Assembly (NCBI GenBank): GCA_012934845.2
Contig: WNNJ02000487.1
Span: 434,001-498,000 of the forward strand
Length of the DNA stretch: 64,000 nt
Direction of reading: 5' to 3'
Origin: Pomphorhynchus laevis
Taxonomy: Eukaryota > Acanthocephala > Palaeacanthocephala > Echinorhynchida > Pomphorhynchidae
The notes beneath the pieces are model-generated. The model was not told the origin of the DNA. It did no database searches and saw only the letters and a list, made by a program, of their open reading frames with translations. Within the stretch, counting starts at the first letter, position 1. The number at the start of each line of letters is the position of its first letter. Shown piece by piece: positions 1-12,005 of the stretch. The position numbers and the translations under genes are program-made.

Positions 1-3000
1 AAAATTACAGAAAGCGGCACTCACTGAACTTAAGGATCGTAAAGCGAACGGTGAAAGCAATTTGATTATTAAAAATTTTCGAGTAGTGCGGCGCAGAATC
101 TCTACACGTTTTTGGATCCGTTCCAAACCTTCAGAAGTGAGCAAGGATGCTCTTCGTCTACTCTGTGTCGCATCACCTATAAGCTTCCTCTAGGTTTTTT
201 ATCCGAAAAATTATACCTCCGTTACTATGGGATTGTTCCCGACGTAGTTCAGTCTACGAACATCTTCCCCAATTTGCGCATACTTTACACAAACATACTT
301 AGCATTTACCATAAGTTAGATGAATTGACGGTGCGTTTGTCGAAGACGCGTTACGATATAATAGCTCTCACTGAGACCTGGCTAAGTATATACATACTTG
401 ATTCTGAAATAAGTATCGAGGGATAGATATACTCTCATTCGTGGGGATAGACAATGCCGCAGGGGTTGTGGTGTTGCTCTTTATATAAAAGACTCATTAT
501 CTGTAAAAATAGTCGAATCTAGTAATTCTTCGTCTGAATGTGGTTATTTGTGGGTATCTATTAACCAAGGGATTAGGAACCTAACGTTCGGTATATTTTA
601 CGGACCTCCGTGTTCGTCATTTGCCTCTATTCAATCCTTTCTGCTTAGTCATGTAAAAATGTCTAAAGAGGGAGATTTGGTTTTCGTAGGAGACTTTGAT
701 ATGCCCAAAGTAAACTAGAAGGATTATGTTCCCATTAGTGGATGTGATCATGGTTCTTGTGAACTCTTAGAAGTTTTTAATACTTTAAACTTATTTCAGC
801 ATGTCCATGAGCATACGCGATATAGGAAGGATAAGTCTTCTTTGCACGACATTTGTCTTACTGTCAAGGAGAATGCTATTGGGAATATTAAGTACGGTCC
901 TCCAATCGGTTCAAGTGATCATGCTACATCGATTTTTTTATTAACCTTGATCTCAAGGTATCTCCTAATTGTAATAAATTTCCGAATTTCAAGAAAGCCG
1001 ATTATTCCACTATTATTACTCTTCTCTTAAATATTCAATGGCTCAACCCTTATATTTTAGGAATCCAGCCAGCGTGGGACTTTTCCGAAATACTTTACTC
1101 TCAATATTATTGGCACATACACCTGTATGCTCTATTCGAAAAAGACTGAAGCATACTGTATGGGTGGATGCGTCCCTACGATCTCTTCTAGTAAAACGAG
1201 ATCGCGCCTTCCTGGATTTCAAACGGGGTATTAGATCTTTCTCCTCATACAAGGTTATTAGAAATAGACACTTCGATTAAACGAAGTAAACGTCATAGCT
1301 ATATTACTAGCATGTGTAAGTCCTTTAATCGGAATTCTCGAAATATATTTAGTTTTATTCGTGGTCAGAGATATTCTCAATGGGATTCGTTTAGCTTAAT
1401 AAACTCTGAGGGAAATTCTATCAATAATGAGAGCGAAATTGTAGAAGCATTTGCAGATCACTATGAACTTCCTAGCGTATCGAGTTCTTCAAATGATAGC
1501 GATCAGTTACTTTCATCTGATATTATAGATCACCCTATATTATCCAGTGTCGAATTCTCTGTTCTGGATGTATTCGATGAGCTTAGAAAATTAAAACCTT
1601 CGTCCATTAGTGGTCCTGATAATATACCATCGATCGTATTGCGAGAGGCTGCATCAGCACTATGCTTTCCGCTTTGGCTTATTTACCGTTGCTCCATAGA
1701 TTCAGGAATTTTACCTTTTGAGTTGAAAAAAGCCACCATTAAGCCCATTTTCAAGAAAGGTTCAAGATCTGCTGCTGGGAATTATAGACCAGTGATCCTG
1801 ACTTGTGAGGCATGTAAGATTCTGGAAAAGCTAATTTTGCGTTCTCTGAAATCATACCTAGAAAAATATTGTATTCTAAATGTTCATCAACATGGTTTCC
1901 GACATGGGTGATCCACTACTACTAATTTAGTTAGTGCACGGGCTAGCTGGTGTGATTCCTTGAAGGTTGAACACGGAGTTGATATTCTGTTTTTCGATTT
2001 ATCAAAGGCCTTCGATAGGGTTAATCATACCACTTTAATTTGTAAATTATTTGATGTGGGCATTAGAGGTAGTGTCCTTCGATGGTAAAATTGTTTCCTC
2101 CAAAATAGGTTATTTGCGGTGAAAGTTAAAAACAATTTATCACGTTGGCGAACAATGTCGAGTGGCGTACCTCAAGGTTCAGTCATAAGTCCTACTCTGT
2201 TCAACATATATGTCAATGACATATGTCATGTCAATTGCTCATTTTCGATGTACGCCGATGATATCAAAATTTGGAATGGTATTCGGGATCCTTCAGATCA
2301 TAACCGGGTTCAGAAGGACATAGATTTCATACACTCGTGGTACAACTCACATGATCTTACTATTAACATAGAAAAGACCTATCACATGCATTTAGGTCAA
2401 TTGATGTATTCTGGTTCGTACACTTTAGGCTGTGCTACTATTAAGAATGTTGATCAAGTCAAGGATCTCGGTAATATATTATCTAATAATCTGTCATTGG
2501 GTCCTCATGTAAGATATATTGTAAGCAAATGTCAACGCATCCTAGGGCTACTACGAAGAACGCTGGGTTCAATAGATGTTGACTCATTTAGGGTGCTATT
2601 CCCCTCGATTGTCCTTTCTCATATGCTATATGCTTCATCAGCAGTCTCTCCGCAATCTAAGGGTGATTTGCGTTTACTTGAGGGCATTCTCCGTAAAGCT
2701 AGCCATATGGTTTCTTCTATTCGAGATATTCCCTACCCTCAGAGACTAGACGTTCTAGGCATATGCGATGTCGAGACGTCCCTAATTAAAGCAGATTTGA
2801 TGTTGGTGTGGAGGACACTGCACTCTTCTAAGCACGTTTTAAACGCTCTATTTACACTTTCTGCTAATGAAAATCTAACAAACTGAACCGAAGCGGAACC
2901 GAGGTGACATAAGACATCGAATTGTCAAACATTAGAATAAATTACCATCTACTGTTGTTGAGGCCACACATATATCAGAATTAAAGAATTATCTTCGTGC

Positions 3001-3060
3001 TGAATTCCGCCTTGAATCCTGACTTGTTTCAGCTATTTTGTTGACTATTTTTTATTTCTC
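1..3060 (+). mobile_element. CR1-like LINE, decayed copy, 5' end outside window
   Basis: A LINE of the CR1/Jockey type. Bases 1-110 translate to the end of an ORF1 (LKDRKANGESNLIIKNF), matching the ORF1 tail of the copy at 62.8-63.35 kb. An apurinic-endonuclease domain follows at about 235-720 (NILSIYHKLDELTVRLS, ALTETWL, then GGYLW-like and VFVGDFDMP pieces), a linker at about 840-1300, and reverse transcriptase at 1312-2886. The 3' end is AT-rich and fades out near 3060; I see no clear tail repeat or target duplication. The order ORF1, endonuclease, RT fits CR1. The frame is broken in the endonuclease and linker, so this copy is dead. The clade rests on motif appearance, not on a search. 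Confidence 0.8.
1312..2886 (+). pseudogene. CR1-like reverse transcriptase, two in-frame stops
   Basis: One reading frame carries the whole RT. The pre-RT linker ends with LKPSSISGPDNIPSIVL. The fingers region has FELKKATIKPIFKKGS and NYRPVILT. Motif A is FFDLSKAFDRVNH near 1990-2030, motif B is SGVPQGSVISPTLFN near 2160-2200, and motif C is YADD near 2251. A CR1-like C-terminal thumb follows (LPSIVLSHMLYASSAVSP). The frame is interrupted by TGA at 1909-1911 and TAA at 2086-2088 but otherwise stays open, so decay is moderate. The three catalytic aspartates are still encoded. It would have copied the LINE RNA by target-primed reverse transcription. No function is expected now. Confidence 0.82.
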
Positions 3061-4187
3061 TCTTTTTTACTGTGTAATAATCATGTTGATCTGTTGGCTA
3101 ATTATTATGCGGTGAAATATAATTAAGTCGTTGGTTGATTTCTGATGCTTAGAATTACTTGGAATTGTTATTTTTTGGTACCTCCATAAATTCGTTGTTA
3201 TAAGAGCACATAAAATCATGCAGCATCGGCGTTGATGCCACTGTCCTAAAAGCTTTCGTTTTGGCCAACATTTTTCTGGCAAACATAACATCGTATATTT
3301 AGAGTAGAAATAGCAACGTCTAATGCTTCATACTATTCATTTGAGAATCAGCACTAGAAAGTTTTCGTGTTTTGACCTAATAAGGTAAACGATATTTGGG
3401 CAGGTGCAAAAATAAAACTAAGTTTTCGAATTAAATTGGTTATTATTATACATTTAACCATATTAATCAAATTTATTACAAAAGATGGATCGTATGATTA
3501 TTATATAAGAGCGAAATGAAAAAAATACTATTGGCTAAAAATACAAATACTCGACGAACATGATTGCTAATTAAATACGAATTCGTGAATTTCAGATATA
3601 ATTTGTATTTTTGCTTTTTGCTGATTGATGTAAATACAATTTTATCTGATTGTATATTCCATATTTTCCTTACACGATCCGGTAGACTGCCACTCCTATT
3701 TTTATATCTCAATGCTATAATGTTTAAGTTATTTCCTAACAACGAATCTTTGGGCTACGAGAAAATATTTTTAAAAAGATTGTTGCCAGCGTTAAGAGAA
3801 TAAGAAATGCACATCTTGCATTCTTCATGCAAGATGTGCATTCAGAGATCTCAGAACTGTTCAAGACAATCTAAAAATGCGGAAACCCAAGATTAGCTAT
3901 CGGTTGCACTTATACGAAATGTGATAATGAAGATACTTCAAATTTTAGCATTTAATGTCTCTTAGAAATTCATCAAACAAAACGCGATTTATATCGTATT
4001 TGGGTATTATGCGAATATCCGTATAGGACAGTCTTTCGTTTACAAGGACATTCGTTTACTAGATAGGGCCTATATTTACTAATAAATAAATAAAGATTTT
4101 CTTAAAAACAATAATACATGCGGATAATAAAAAAGTTGTCAGTTAGAAAAAAACGTCTGAGAATTCTTTCTGCATTCTGATTAAAGA
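3061..4187. other. AT-rich spacer, no gene recognised
   Basis: Between the CR1-like copy and the next LINE I see no protein I can recognise. Short open stretches on both strands (for example 3476-3742 and 3564-3803) overlap each other and have no known motif. The only structured feature is the perfect inverted repeat at 3807-3843, listed separately. Confidence 0.6.
3807..3843. repeat. Perfect 16-bp inverted repeat, 5-nt loop
   Basis: AATGCACATCTTGCAT (3807-3822), loop TCTTC, then its exact reverse complement (3828-3843). It lies in otherwise featureless AT-rich sequence. It could be a small fold-back scar like those at the LINE 5' junctions later in the window, or a chance hairpin. No transcript evidence is visible. 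Confidence 0.85.
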
Positions 4188-4552
4188 ATATAGACGCTGC
4201 CCTCCGACTAAACCACCCGGGGACTTTCACCCCCAGAAGAGTCCAATTAAGGCGGACTATGCTGGGTAAACGAGAGACGAAGAGCGTGAGAAACCTTAGC
4301 CTTTGCTCTCAGGAACGTCCTCTAGAAAAGAAGACAAATCCCGAGATAGTCTAAGTGCCCAAGCGGCGCACCTGGGCTTTCCCTTTCAATGACAGATGCC
4401 GGGCCCGTTCCAGGGCCAACCAAGCTCTCTTCAGGATACGTTTAAGTCTATCCAGGTCAGCTTTCGCCGACCAGTTCACCGTAACGGTTAACCCGAGGTA
4501 TTTTACTCGACTCGTGAAGGTAGTGGTTGATTAGTCAAAATGGAGGAGAGTG

Positions 4553-5129
4553 CTAATCTCTTAAGATTTTGCTTTGTTGCAGGGGTGTCATCGAAGAAAC
4601 CACCTGCGATTTGGCGGAGTTTAAAATAAGACTGAACCGGGATAACTGGTCTTTTAATCTTAAATAGAATCGGCTGATGTCCGAGACTTCGTCTTTACAC
4701 CTGCGTCCAGATGACAGGGATGTGGTATCATCAGCATATACCACTAGACGTTGTTCGCGTCAATATTTTAAAGAGTTCAATGGAAGCAGCAAGGAACAAG
4801 ATAGGAGAAAGAAGGGAATCTTGAGGCACACCCGTAATAGGGTAGAACTGACGCGCATCAGGGTCATCTTCATAGAAGAATCGGTTTGTGTACAACAATA
4901 TTTCCACCCTGTTAACAATTCTCGCAGGCAACACAAAATACCTGAGAGAAGAAATAACAAAGGGAATGGAGATGCGGTCAAATGCAGAAGAAAAATCAAG
5001 AAAAACAGCCACAGCAAGTTGATGACTATTCTCCTGACAAAACTGATGCACTTCACCTACAGCCGAATGTACCGAGCGACCTTTGACGAACCCATGGAAA
5101 CTTGGTGTGATCAGATTTCGCTTACTCAT
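4553..5129 (-). pseudogene. I/Jockey-like reverse transcriptase fragment
   Basis: The upstream frame reads SFHGFVKGRSVHSAVGEVH, then motif A as AVFLDFSSAFDRISIPF and motif B as GVPQDSLLSPILFLA, where the usual QG/QA is QD. A frame change near 4735 separates this from motif C, VYADDTTSLSSG, on the next piece (4744-4553), followed by LILNSAKSQVV. The copy at 15.59-16.11 kb has these parts in one frame, which confirms the reading. It is a decayed RT core; the downstream coding part to about 4190 is heavily broken. Confidence 0.8.
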
Positions 5130-5386
5130 ATGATCGCGGATTTTACGCGCAAGCTCTTTTTCGTAAATGAAGATGAGAGAGTTTTGAATCGAAATGGGCC
5201 GCAGAATTTAAGGACATTAAATCGATTTCTTTTTGTGTAAAAACACACGTCGGTAAATATTTATGCCAGCAATATCGGAAGGGGAGGCTTATAGCATTCT
5301 GAGGATGGCCTCCTTTCTCTGAATGTCTGTCGAAAGCTGACAGACCCTATTGGAGAGTAGCGCGTGGGATTTGGAGGTGACGGAAG

Positions 5387-6565
5387 TTACCTCCTGGTGT
5401 TTAGGATATCTGTGACAGATAGATCCCCACTCCTGAAGTCACACCAAGGCGGGATTGGTTGAGGTGATTGAGTGGCTTCATAATTATGTAGGGATAGTGA
5501 CTCCTCCAAAACTTTGTCAAGACTTATTTTTCCAATCCAGCCTAATGATCTATCCTTCCAACAGACAAACTTCTCATTCTTGAATATCTTCCAGAAGGAA
5601 GAATGGGCCGGATTAAGGGAAGCAATGCTTTCCCTATCCTTACCCAGTTGAAACCTATATCTAGTGCTCCAATATTCTTTCGAGATAACTTGCCTGGCAG
5701 AAGCATAGAGGTTGGGAAGACGGAGCATATACGCTTAGGTCTTGAGTTTTGTCGGGGTGGGACTGTAAATACGATCTATGTAGGTAGTCGAAAGTATCGC
5801 GGTAGCTTGCGAAGAGAGGTAGGAATTAAAGTGGGACAAATTCTCATTACCAATTCGTGGGAATTGTTGGATAGCTGCCTGAAAGGAAGCCACTCTGATA
5901 TGATCAAAGTGGAATCTCCTTCTAAGCAGCATATCCTCCTCTATCCGCCAACGAATAGGTCATGACAGGTGGACAGATGTTGTCGCGACTGCTCCGTACA
6001 GTGGGGTTTCAACAACCACCTCACATGGAGCAGTAATAGTTCGAAGAGTGAATTCGTTGATGTGTAATGAACTGTAGGGGATGGTGTTTTATATATAAGA
6101 TAACCGTTCCTGACTCTGCGGAGTACTGCATTAATCCAACGACTAGTTCTGTCGTTGAAGTCACCAAGTACCATGTCGTAACCGCTATCGATAATCCTAT
6201 CCAGGAGGTCACGATTCTTGTGAATCTTGGTAAACTGAGGCGTTTACCGTTCTTACAGAGTGAAACTACTATACAAGAAAGGGCTTGATTAGAATAGTTG
6301 AGTAGAAGGGACGATCTTAAGGAGCATTTAACAAGGGTTAAAATACCTTGAGATGAAGATGAGTGAGGAAGGGTTATGTACGGAGTATAGTGGTAACAAA
6401 TGTGCTTGGGGATAAATCGAGTAATGTCCTGGGGAGACAGATAGACCGCGTCTCCTGGAGGACTATAGCATCTGCATCTCTACCAGATAGAAGTCTAAGG
6501 GCAGAAGCTCCTCTCGAATTCAACTGAAAAATATTCGGGTAAAAAGGCTCACGAGTACTCTGCAT
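5387..6565 (-). pseudogene. I/Jockey-like endonuclease and linker, decayed
   Basis: The endonuclease N-terminus at 6565-6380 reads MQSTREPF, NIFQLNSRGASALRL and DAIVLQETRS, matching the start of an AP-like endonuclease (asparagine early, then Q-E-T). The rest of the domain is broken but traceable by comparison with the other two copies: VVGLMQYSAE near 6120 and a histidine-rich stretch near 5950. The linker carries LPNLYASARQVISKEYWSTRY (5728-5650) and SSFWKIFKNEKFVCWKDR, also conserved in the other copies. It is clearly non-functional. Confidence 0.7.
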
Positions 6566-6715
6566 TGTGTTAGGTCAGCTGGGTTGGATTGCCTCATCCC
6601 TAGACAGAGCTAGGTGCGGAAAGGTTTCCCTTCCTGCCACTAATGCCAGCCAGAGTGGGCACTTGCCCACGGACATTATCTTCATTTCCCTTATCGGCGC
6701 CTTTAGCCTTGCCCT

Positions 6716-7390
6716 TTAAAAGTTAACCAATCTTGAATGGTGGAACGGAGTGGGCCGAGGCCCCCTCTTTTTAGATTCAGGAACGGCAATTTGCATAGGT
6801 ATAACTGGGTTGGCACAGAATAATGAAGCAAGAGCAGAAACCATCTCATCCAATCTCTTGATGGCAGAATTGATCTTCGTATCCGTGATTCTAAGGATTT
6901 CTCTATCAGTCATTCTTGATGCCTTTTCGGAGAAGGAATTGATCTTCTTGTACGGAACTTGTCTGGTAAAAAGTTCTTGTAGTCCTTGAAGAATTGGCAT
7001 TTCCGGGACCAAGCCGGGATGGCTTCCTCCACAATTTGAACAAAGTGAGTAGCCTACGCATTTCACACCAGCCATCAGACTTTGGCAGGAAGCCAACCTA
7101 CATACTCCACAGGTCTTAGGGCACGAGCAATTAAAAGCCCATTGCCCCCACTTGTTGCAATCGCTGCAGTGTGGAAAAGTAAAATCTCCAGAACTTAGGA
7201 TAGTAAAGCGCAGGTTATATCTTATGAAAGGATTAAAAGCCGATTTGGCAAATATTTCAGCTTGTTCAACCGGGGCTTCAGTCGTCTAAGAAACATAATA
7301 AAGAGATTTTGTCTCTCCGCTGGCTGCGTAAATGAAATCACCACCAGATTTTTCAATTTAGGGATACGGGAAGTACCCCGCACCTTGAAA
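6716..7390 (-). pseudogene. I/Jockey-like ORF1 with cysteine cluster
   Basis: The minus strand from about 7270 reads FAKSAFNPFIRYNLRF, FPHCSDCNKWGQWAFNC and CGVCRLASCQSLMAGVKC with C-x2-C repeats, then LCSNCGGSHPGLVPEMP and ASRMTDREILRITDTKIN. The nearest equivalent at 11.35-11.86 kb has the same cysteine layout (CSRCHKWG, CAVCSSASC). Such zinc-knuckle ORF1 proteins bind LINE RNA. The segment 7096-6716 is open and the upstream part is in the same or a shifted frame. No start codon can be chosen. Confidence 0.65.
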
Positions 7391-7400
7391 ATCAAAAGAT

Positions 7401-7685
7401 AAAACTACACTAACCTGGTGATCTGTATTTGAAGAAGAAATCATGTTTTTACTTAATACTTTACCAAGATTGCTCCATTTTTTTGCATTCGCTCATTTTG
7501 ATTTCTGAATCGTTTGAAGCTCCACACTTGTTCGTTCCATCAACTTGATTCCAAATTTACTATGCACGTTGTATTCTGTTTCTTTGCGTTAGAAGGACAT
7601 GGTACAGAAGTAGTGTATAAGAGAGCGGATAGCAATCCGCTTCTACATACAGTGTATCGACATCCTTGCACCAGATTTTATATCG
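7401..7685. other. Spacer between two LINE copies
   Basis: I see no recognisable element. The right edge, 7686-7699 (TTAGTTATAATTGT), is one copy of the 14-bp target duplication flanking RLE LINE copy 1. Confidence 0.55.
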
Positions 7686-10610
7686 TTAGTTATAATTGTT
7701 TTTTTAAGAAAAAATTTTATTTTCGTAAAACATACAAGAATGTGACCAAAAGTAAAGAATTCAAAAATCCAATCATAAGCTAAGTTATTTCTCTTTAATT
7801 CGAATCTTCCGGCTTTCGTGACATCTCTTCTGTTGATCGAAAATGATCGTGAATAGGTTTTCCATATGTAGAGCGTGGCGCTCTTAAACAGGCAGATGCA
7901 GCACGAGCTAAGGCATATGAAATTTTCGCTCGTATATTTTTTATTATTTGAGGATATGGGAGTTCGCGTTTTGAGCTTAATTTTGACGCTATTTGCTTCA
8001 TTATCTTATTAGATTCCTGACTTGATCCTCCTGAAGACGAAAAAATTAACGGACTAAAATGCGCCTGTTCTAAACTTAAAATTCGCTCTCCATACTTCGA
8101 AATTTTCCGTTTTTCATGGTATTCAAAGTCAGCCTTACACTCAGTTCGGGAGTTAGAGGGAGCATGTACATTAAATATTGCGATATCCAAAAATGTCCGC
8201 TCAAACCGGCTTCCGAATAGTCCACTACATACAACATCCAGACGCGTTTCTTTCGATATGCTTGTGCTATTGTTGTTAAAACGATAATCAGATGGAACGG
8301 GTGCTAATACTGGTTCAACCTCCACGCCACTGCATATCCCGCTTAAGAGATGAGAAAATATATCCCTTCATTATGCCTGATAGATGGTAGCGCTCCGGTC
8401 TTGCACGAAAATGCATGATTAATAGTCATTTCTGAAGAACATATGCATTTTTTATTTTCTAATGCTCGCAAAGACCATCCATAGCGACCTGCTAATGCAT
8501 CGCTAAACTCATTGTTTGTAAGCCGAAACCCCTCGTGACGTAGAGGTAGGGAAGATAGCCACGATGAAGCTCCCTTGTAACTAGCATGTGCCAATATCTT
8601 AAAGTAATCCGATGGTAGAGATTTTAGTATTAATTCTTTCCTCGATTTGGCTACATTTAATCTCATGTATGAAATATTTCTAGCTGTTTGAGTTTGAACA
8701 TCCCTCAGGTTTTCTCCCGTATATCCGTCTCGATAGGTTTCGTACATTCTACGAGAATAATCGTACTCGAAGTCAGCGATGTTTCCGGATCAACTAACCC
8801 AATGCCCCCTAACTTGAACGGTAGAGTTAATAATTCTTTATGTGCTTGTTCAATTTTCGCTTGTGTGATTGACTCAATAAAACCGCTATACAATAGGTTT
8901 TTAAGACATCTAGTGACATCCGTGCACATTAGTACTGTTCTGTAAGTATATATCCATTTCCATTGCACAGAGTGTATTAACCCGGAATAAGCTGTTTGTC
9001 GATCAATTTTACTAACTTCAACTAATCTTTCTAGTGTGGATGCCCAGGATGTTACCCTGGTTTTTATAATATCCAAAACATCAGCTTCTGCTCCAATGGG
9101 AGTTCCGAGTACTTCGATAGCACGCTCACTTATTTTACAGCCAGAGAAGTTGCTAGTGTCGAATTCATGTTCTTTGTGTATTAGCAGCTGTGTCTTTAGT
9201 GGATTAACGTAATATCCAAATTTTGGGCCTATTGTTTTTAGTATTTCCCAGGCTCTAGATAAATCATCGCTAGGACCGACAAAGTTTGCATCGTCTGCGT
9301 ACCATCGTTGAATCACGGATGGTAAACATTTTTGAATATGAAGGATGCGTGGTAGAGTCGAAACGACAAATGCAGCCATGGCCAAAGGGTCACCTTGAGT
9401 GAAACCCTCTTTTGAAAATATCGGATCACTACCAGTAAACATTGTTGATGATTTTATGTATAAGTTCACTAGTATTGTTTCAAGAGACGGACAAATGAAT
9501 TTTATGTTTGCTAATGTTAGACGTCGATTTACGGAATTAAAAGCGTTTGTTGCATCCACGGCCAGTAAGCCAAAGTCAACCCGAGAGTGAAAGGAATCTG
9601 ATAAGGAATGAATAGCGAATTCTATTCCGCTTCTCTGTGATGCGCACAATTGCACAGTTCCCATTACATCCTGAATATGTCCTCTAATTTTTCCTAAAAC
9701 GACTTTGCTAATTATCCGTCGTTCCACTTGTCCCACGCCAATTGGTCGTATACCTGCAGTCTTTTTTAAAGCTATAAGTCTACTCGCTACAAACGCACGC
9801 AAACTGTTAGGATGGATATGCTATGAAGCTAATCGTATTGCAAATTCCGCTAGTGATGTTGCCAACTTCTTAGATTGGATACCGAATCCAGTTAACATTC
9901 TCTTCCACATTATTGCATTTAAGCCTGAAGGTCCAGCGCCACCTTGTGTTCTCCTTGCTGCTGCTATGATTTCGTCTGCATCTATAGAATAAAATATGAC
10001 TGGATGATGACTAGTTACTCCCTCAACAAAATCCGATAGAATAGCACTCTGATCTATTTCAGCAGGGTAAGGGTGTAATTCTGCTAGCTTATCTATTACA
10101 GTATTTGTACCAACTTTCGAATCGGGAGAAAGAATGGGTGAATCGTCTTTAAATTCTAGAAGTCTGGTTGCTGAAGCTACACATCCATTCTCCATTAGCC
10201 GAATGTAGTTTTTATGCCAATCAATCTTATTTGTTTTCACATTGCAATGAGATGTTGTCTGCAACATCAATGCTTCTTCATATACACTTATAAAGTCTTC
10301 CGCTTTCCAACTCTTTAAACGACGTTCAATGGTCTTTCTAGTGTAAGAGATCTTACGCGTTGGGATTTTTTGAAGGATACACTGTGAGAAAACCGTTGCT
10401 TTCATCAATGAGATTTGGCCATCATCTTTGTCATTTGCTATTAAATTGTAATAAGAAGAAAGAATATCTATAAATTCGTTACTCGCCGTACATATAGGAA
10501 GTTGCATGAGGTTGGGGCGCCAATTACATACCTTATAATATATGTATTCAATAGAAATACTGGGTGTCGTTATATTACTTACTGCCCATACTACAATTAG
10601 TTATAATTGT
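7686..10610 (-). mobile_element. RLE LINE copy 1, 5'-truncated, with 14-bp target duplication
   Basis: The sequence is homologous to copy 13 (57.35-60.57 kb) from its 3' tail near 7700 to 10587, where identity stops abruptly at a GCCC shared with copy 13. The direct repeat TTAGTTATAATTGT lies at 7686-7699 and 10597-10610, flanking the copy as a target-site duplication. Nine extra bases at 10588-10596 (ATACTACAA) are the reverse complement of target sequence just downstream (10607-10615), making a 12-bp hairpin at the 5' junction. The N-terminal CXC part is missing through 5' truncation. It is the only RLE copy lying outside the 29-63 kb cluster. Confidence 0.9.
7795..10587 (-). pseudogene. 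RT-RLE protein of copy 1, three frame lesions
   Basis: It encodes the protein of copy 13 minus about its first 100 residues. The domains in order are the conserved N-terminal helical region (MQLPICTASNEFIDILSS), GGAGPSGLNA, RT motif A VDATNAFNSVNR, motif B EGFTQGDPLAM, YADD, the zinc motif CICSSEMTINHAFSC and the RLE (LDVVCSGLF, FLDIAIFN, HEKRKISKYGERI). Against copy 13 it has a stop replacing a Ser-Glu pair near 9823, a one-base deletion near 8780 and a four-base deletion near 8366. Otherwise it differs by few substitutions, so it is a fairly young dead copy. Confidence 0.88.
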
Positions 10611-10615
10611 AGTAT
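10588..10615. repeat. 12-bp inverted repeat at the 5' junction of copy 1
   Basis: ATACTACAATTA, loop GTTA, TAATTGTAGTAT. The left arm contains the nine bases that belong neither to the LINE nor to the duplicated target; the right arm is target sequence. This looks like a fold-back product made when the 5' end was joined. Confidence 0.85.
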
Positions 10616-10989
10616 GAATAATAATTAAATAAACTTAGGCTGAATTTCGATTCAATAGTTAGGCTTGCTATTTTGTCAATATTGGATAAGATAGCATCAT
10701 TTGTCGGTAAGTTCTTTGTTGATATTTATTTAATCCCACTATCGCATATTTTTGATTGGATTCTACAAGATACGCTTTTCGCACATGTGGTAGATTTCGG
10801 AAAAGCAAAAATGAACATGTCGGAGTTTTCAAATGATTCAAATGTTGCTGCAAAAACCAGTGGAATTCCAGCCAACAAAGAGGTTCTTCATGTAAGTTCT
10901 TCTTCACAACGATTCAATAAGGTCAGTACTGTTTCTTTATTATCCGGTGATGAGGAAGTGCTTCCCCCATCCCAAAATTAAATAATTTG
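10616..10989. other. Unassigned segment with a 102-codon open frame
   Basis: An open frame at 10673-10981 (+) has no motif I know. It may be the far 5' part of the I/Jockey-like LINE that follows, but the copy at 25.6 kb shows no clear equivalent, so I leave it unassigned. Confidence 0.35.
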
Positions 10990-11059
10990 GTTCTAATCAA
11001 AGTTATACGACCAATCGAAAGACATTACGTTCATTTACCCAGCAGTATAAAACAGAATT

Positions 11060-11857
11060 TTGTTCAACACGGTGAAACTTCACCCTTCAGAGGTGAAAGT
11101 TTCGTTCGTCACAGCAGACCTGGCTAAAAATTACTCTGAATACTTTTCCAACAACCTAACTGTTTATGGTGAACTCACCTTTAGGCCCATCCTTGCCTCG
11201 CTAAAGATGACGAATCTTCTTTGTAGTATGGATGAGGAAGATATGCACTCATTAATGTCTACATTCAAAATTACTAATTTTAGGTCAATCCGTGGTAGGG
11301 ATGGCAATCTATCCCGGTTGGCTTTTGCTTAGCTCCGGTGGATACTGCAGAAGCCTTGGCTAAATCTTCATCGAACCCCTTCATGGGTTTTAATATCCGT
11401 TTTTTCATTATAGAAAAAGATGAGCTTACTTACCCCCACTGCAGCAGGTGTCACAAATGGGGCAGTGGGACCCCAACATGCGCGGTTTGCAGTTCAGCTT
11501 CCTGTCAAACTCTACTATCGAACGATCGTTGTGTTCCCCCCATCCTATTCGAACTGTGAGGGGAGCCAGCCTGCATGGAGTAGGAGATGCAGTATGTTCA
11601 AAGAATATAGAAGCCTGTTCATCAAACCGGTCAAACCTTCTACTTATTCGCAAGTGGCCGCCCCGCGAATGGATGACTCTGATATATTACGTACGATGGA
11701 CGTTAAATTAAAAGTTCCCCATCGCAAACTTGAAAACCTAATTCTTATAGCTTTGGGTGTAGTGAACACTCATCCTACGCTACCTGTTTTGGCAATTCTT
11801 ACGGAGTCGAAGCAGAGGGGGCTTCGGCCCATACTGTTCCCCGCTCAAGATCGGTAA
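11060..11857 (+). pseudogene. I/Jockey-like ORF1, broken
   Basis: The first part (11060-11332) aligns by eye with the copy at 25.7-26.1 kb: VSFVTADLAKNYSEYFSNNL against ISFCTSDLASEYLDYFEKCL. The second part has the zinc-knuckle-like cluster CSRCHKWG and CAVCSSASC near 11440-11500. The third part (11640-11857) matches the C-terminal stretch with SKQRGLRPILF, which corresponds to SKKRGPRPTPF in the first copy. Frame changes separate the three parts. Its family role is RNA binding within the LINE particle. Confidence 0.65.
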
Positions 11858-12005
11858 AATGCTGAGTGGCAAACAGCATAGGGGAAGTGAAGACGCTGCC
11901 CAGGGGCAAGTATCGACCCCAAGTGGTGCTAGTGGCGGGAAGTGTAACTTTCCTGAACCTAGCTCTGTCTAGGTAGGCAATCCCCCATCCAACTAATCCA
12001 TCACA

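Larger units (their letters stand above)
4188..7400 (-). mobile_element. I/Jockey-like LINE with zinc-knuckle ORF1, decayed (first of three copies)
   Basis: Read from the right: an ORF1 with cysteine clusters (about 7390-6716), an endonuclease domain beginning NIFQLNSRGASALRLLSGR near 6550, a long broken linker, reverse transcriptase at 5129-4553, and a 3' region ending near 4190. The same parts in the same order occur at 10.99-16.6 kb and 25.6-28.4 kb, which fixes its limits. Many stops and frame changes make it inactive. ORF1 plus an AP-type endonuclease places it among I/Jockey/R1-like LINEs; I cannot settle the clade by eye. A gag-like start beyond 7400 is not visible, so the copy may be 5' truncated. 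Confidence 0.78.

Noticed and set aside
4677-5240. 187-codon plus-strand open frame as a gene
   Set aside because: It is the antisense of the RT at 5129-4553 and has no motif of its own.
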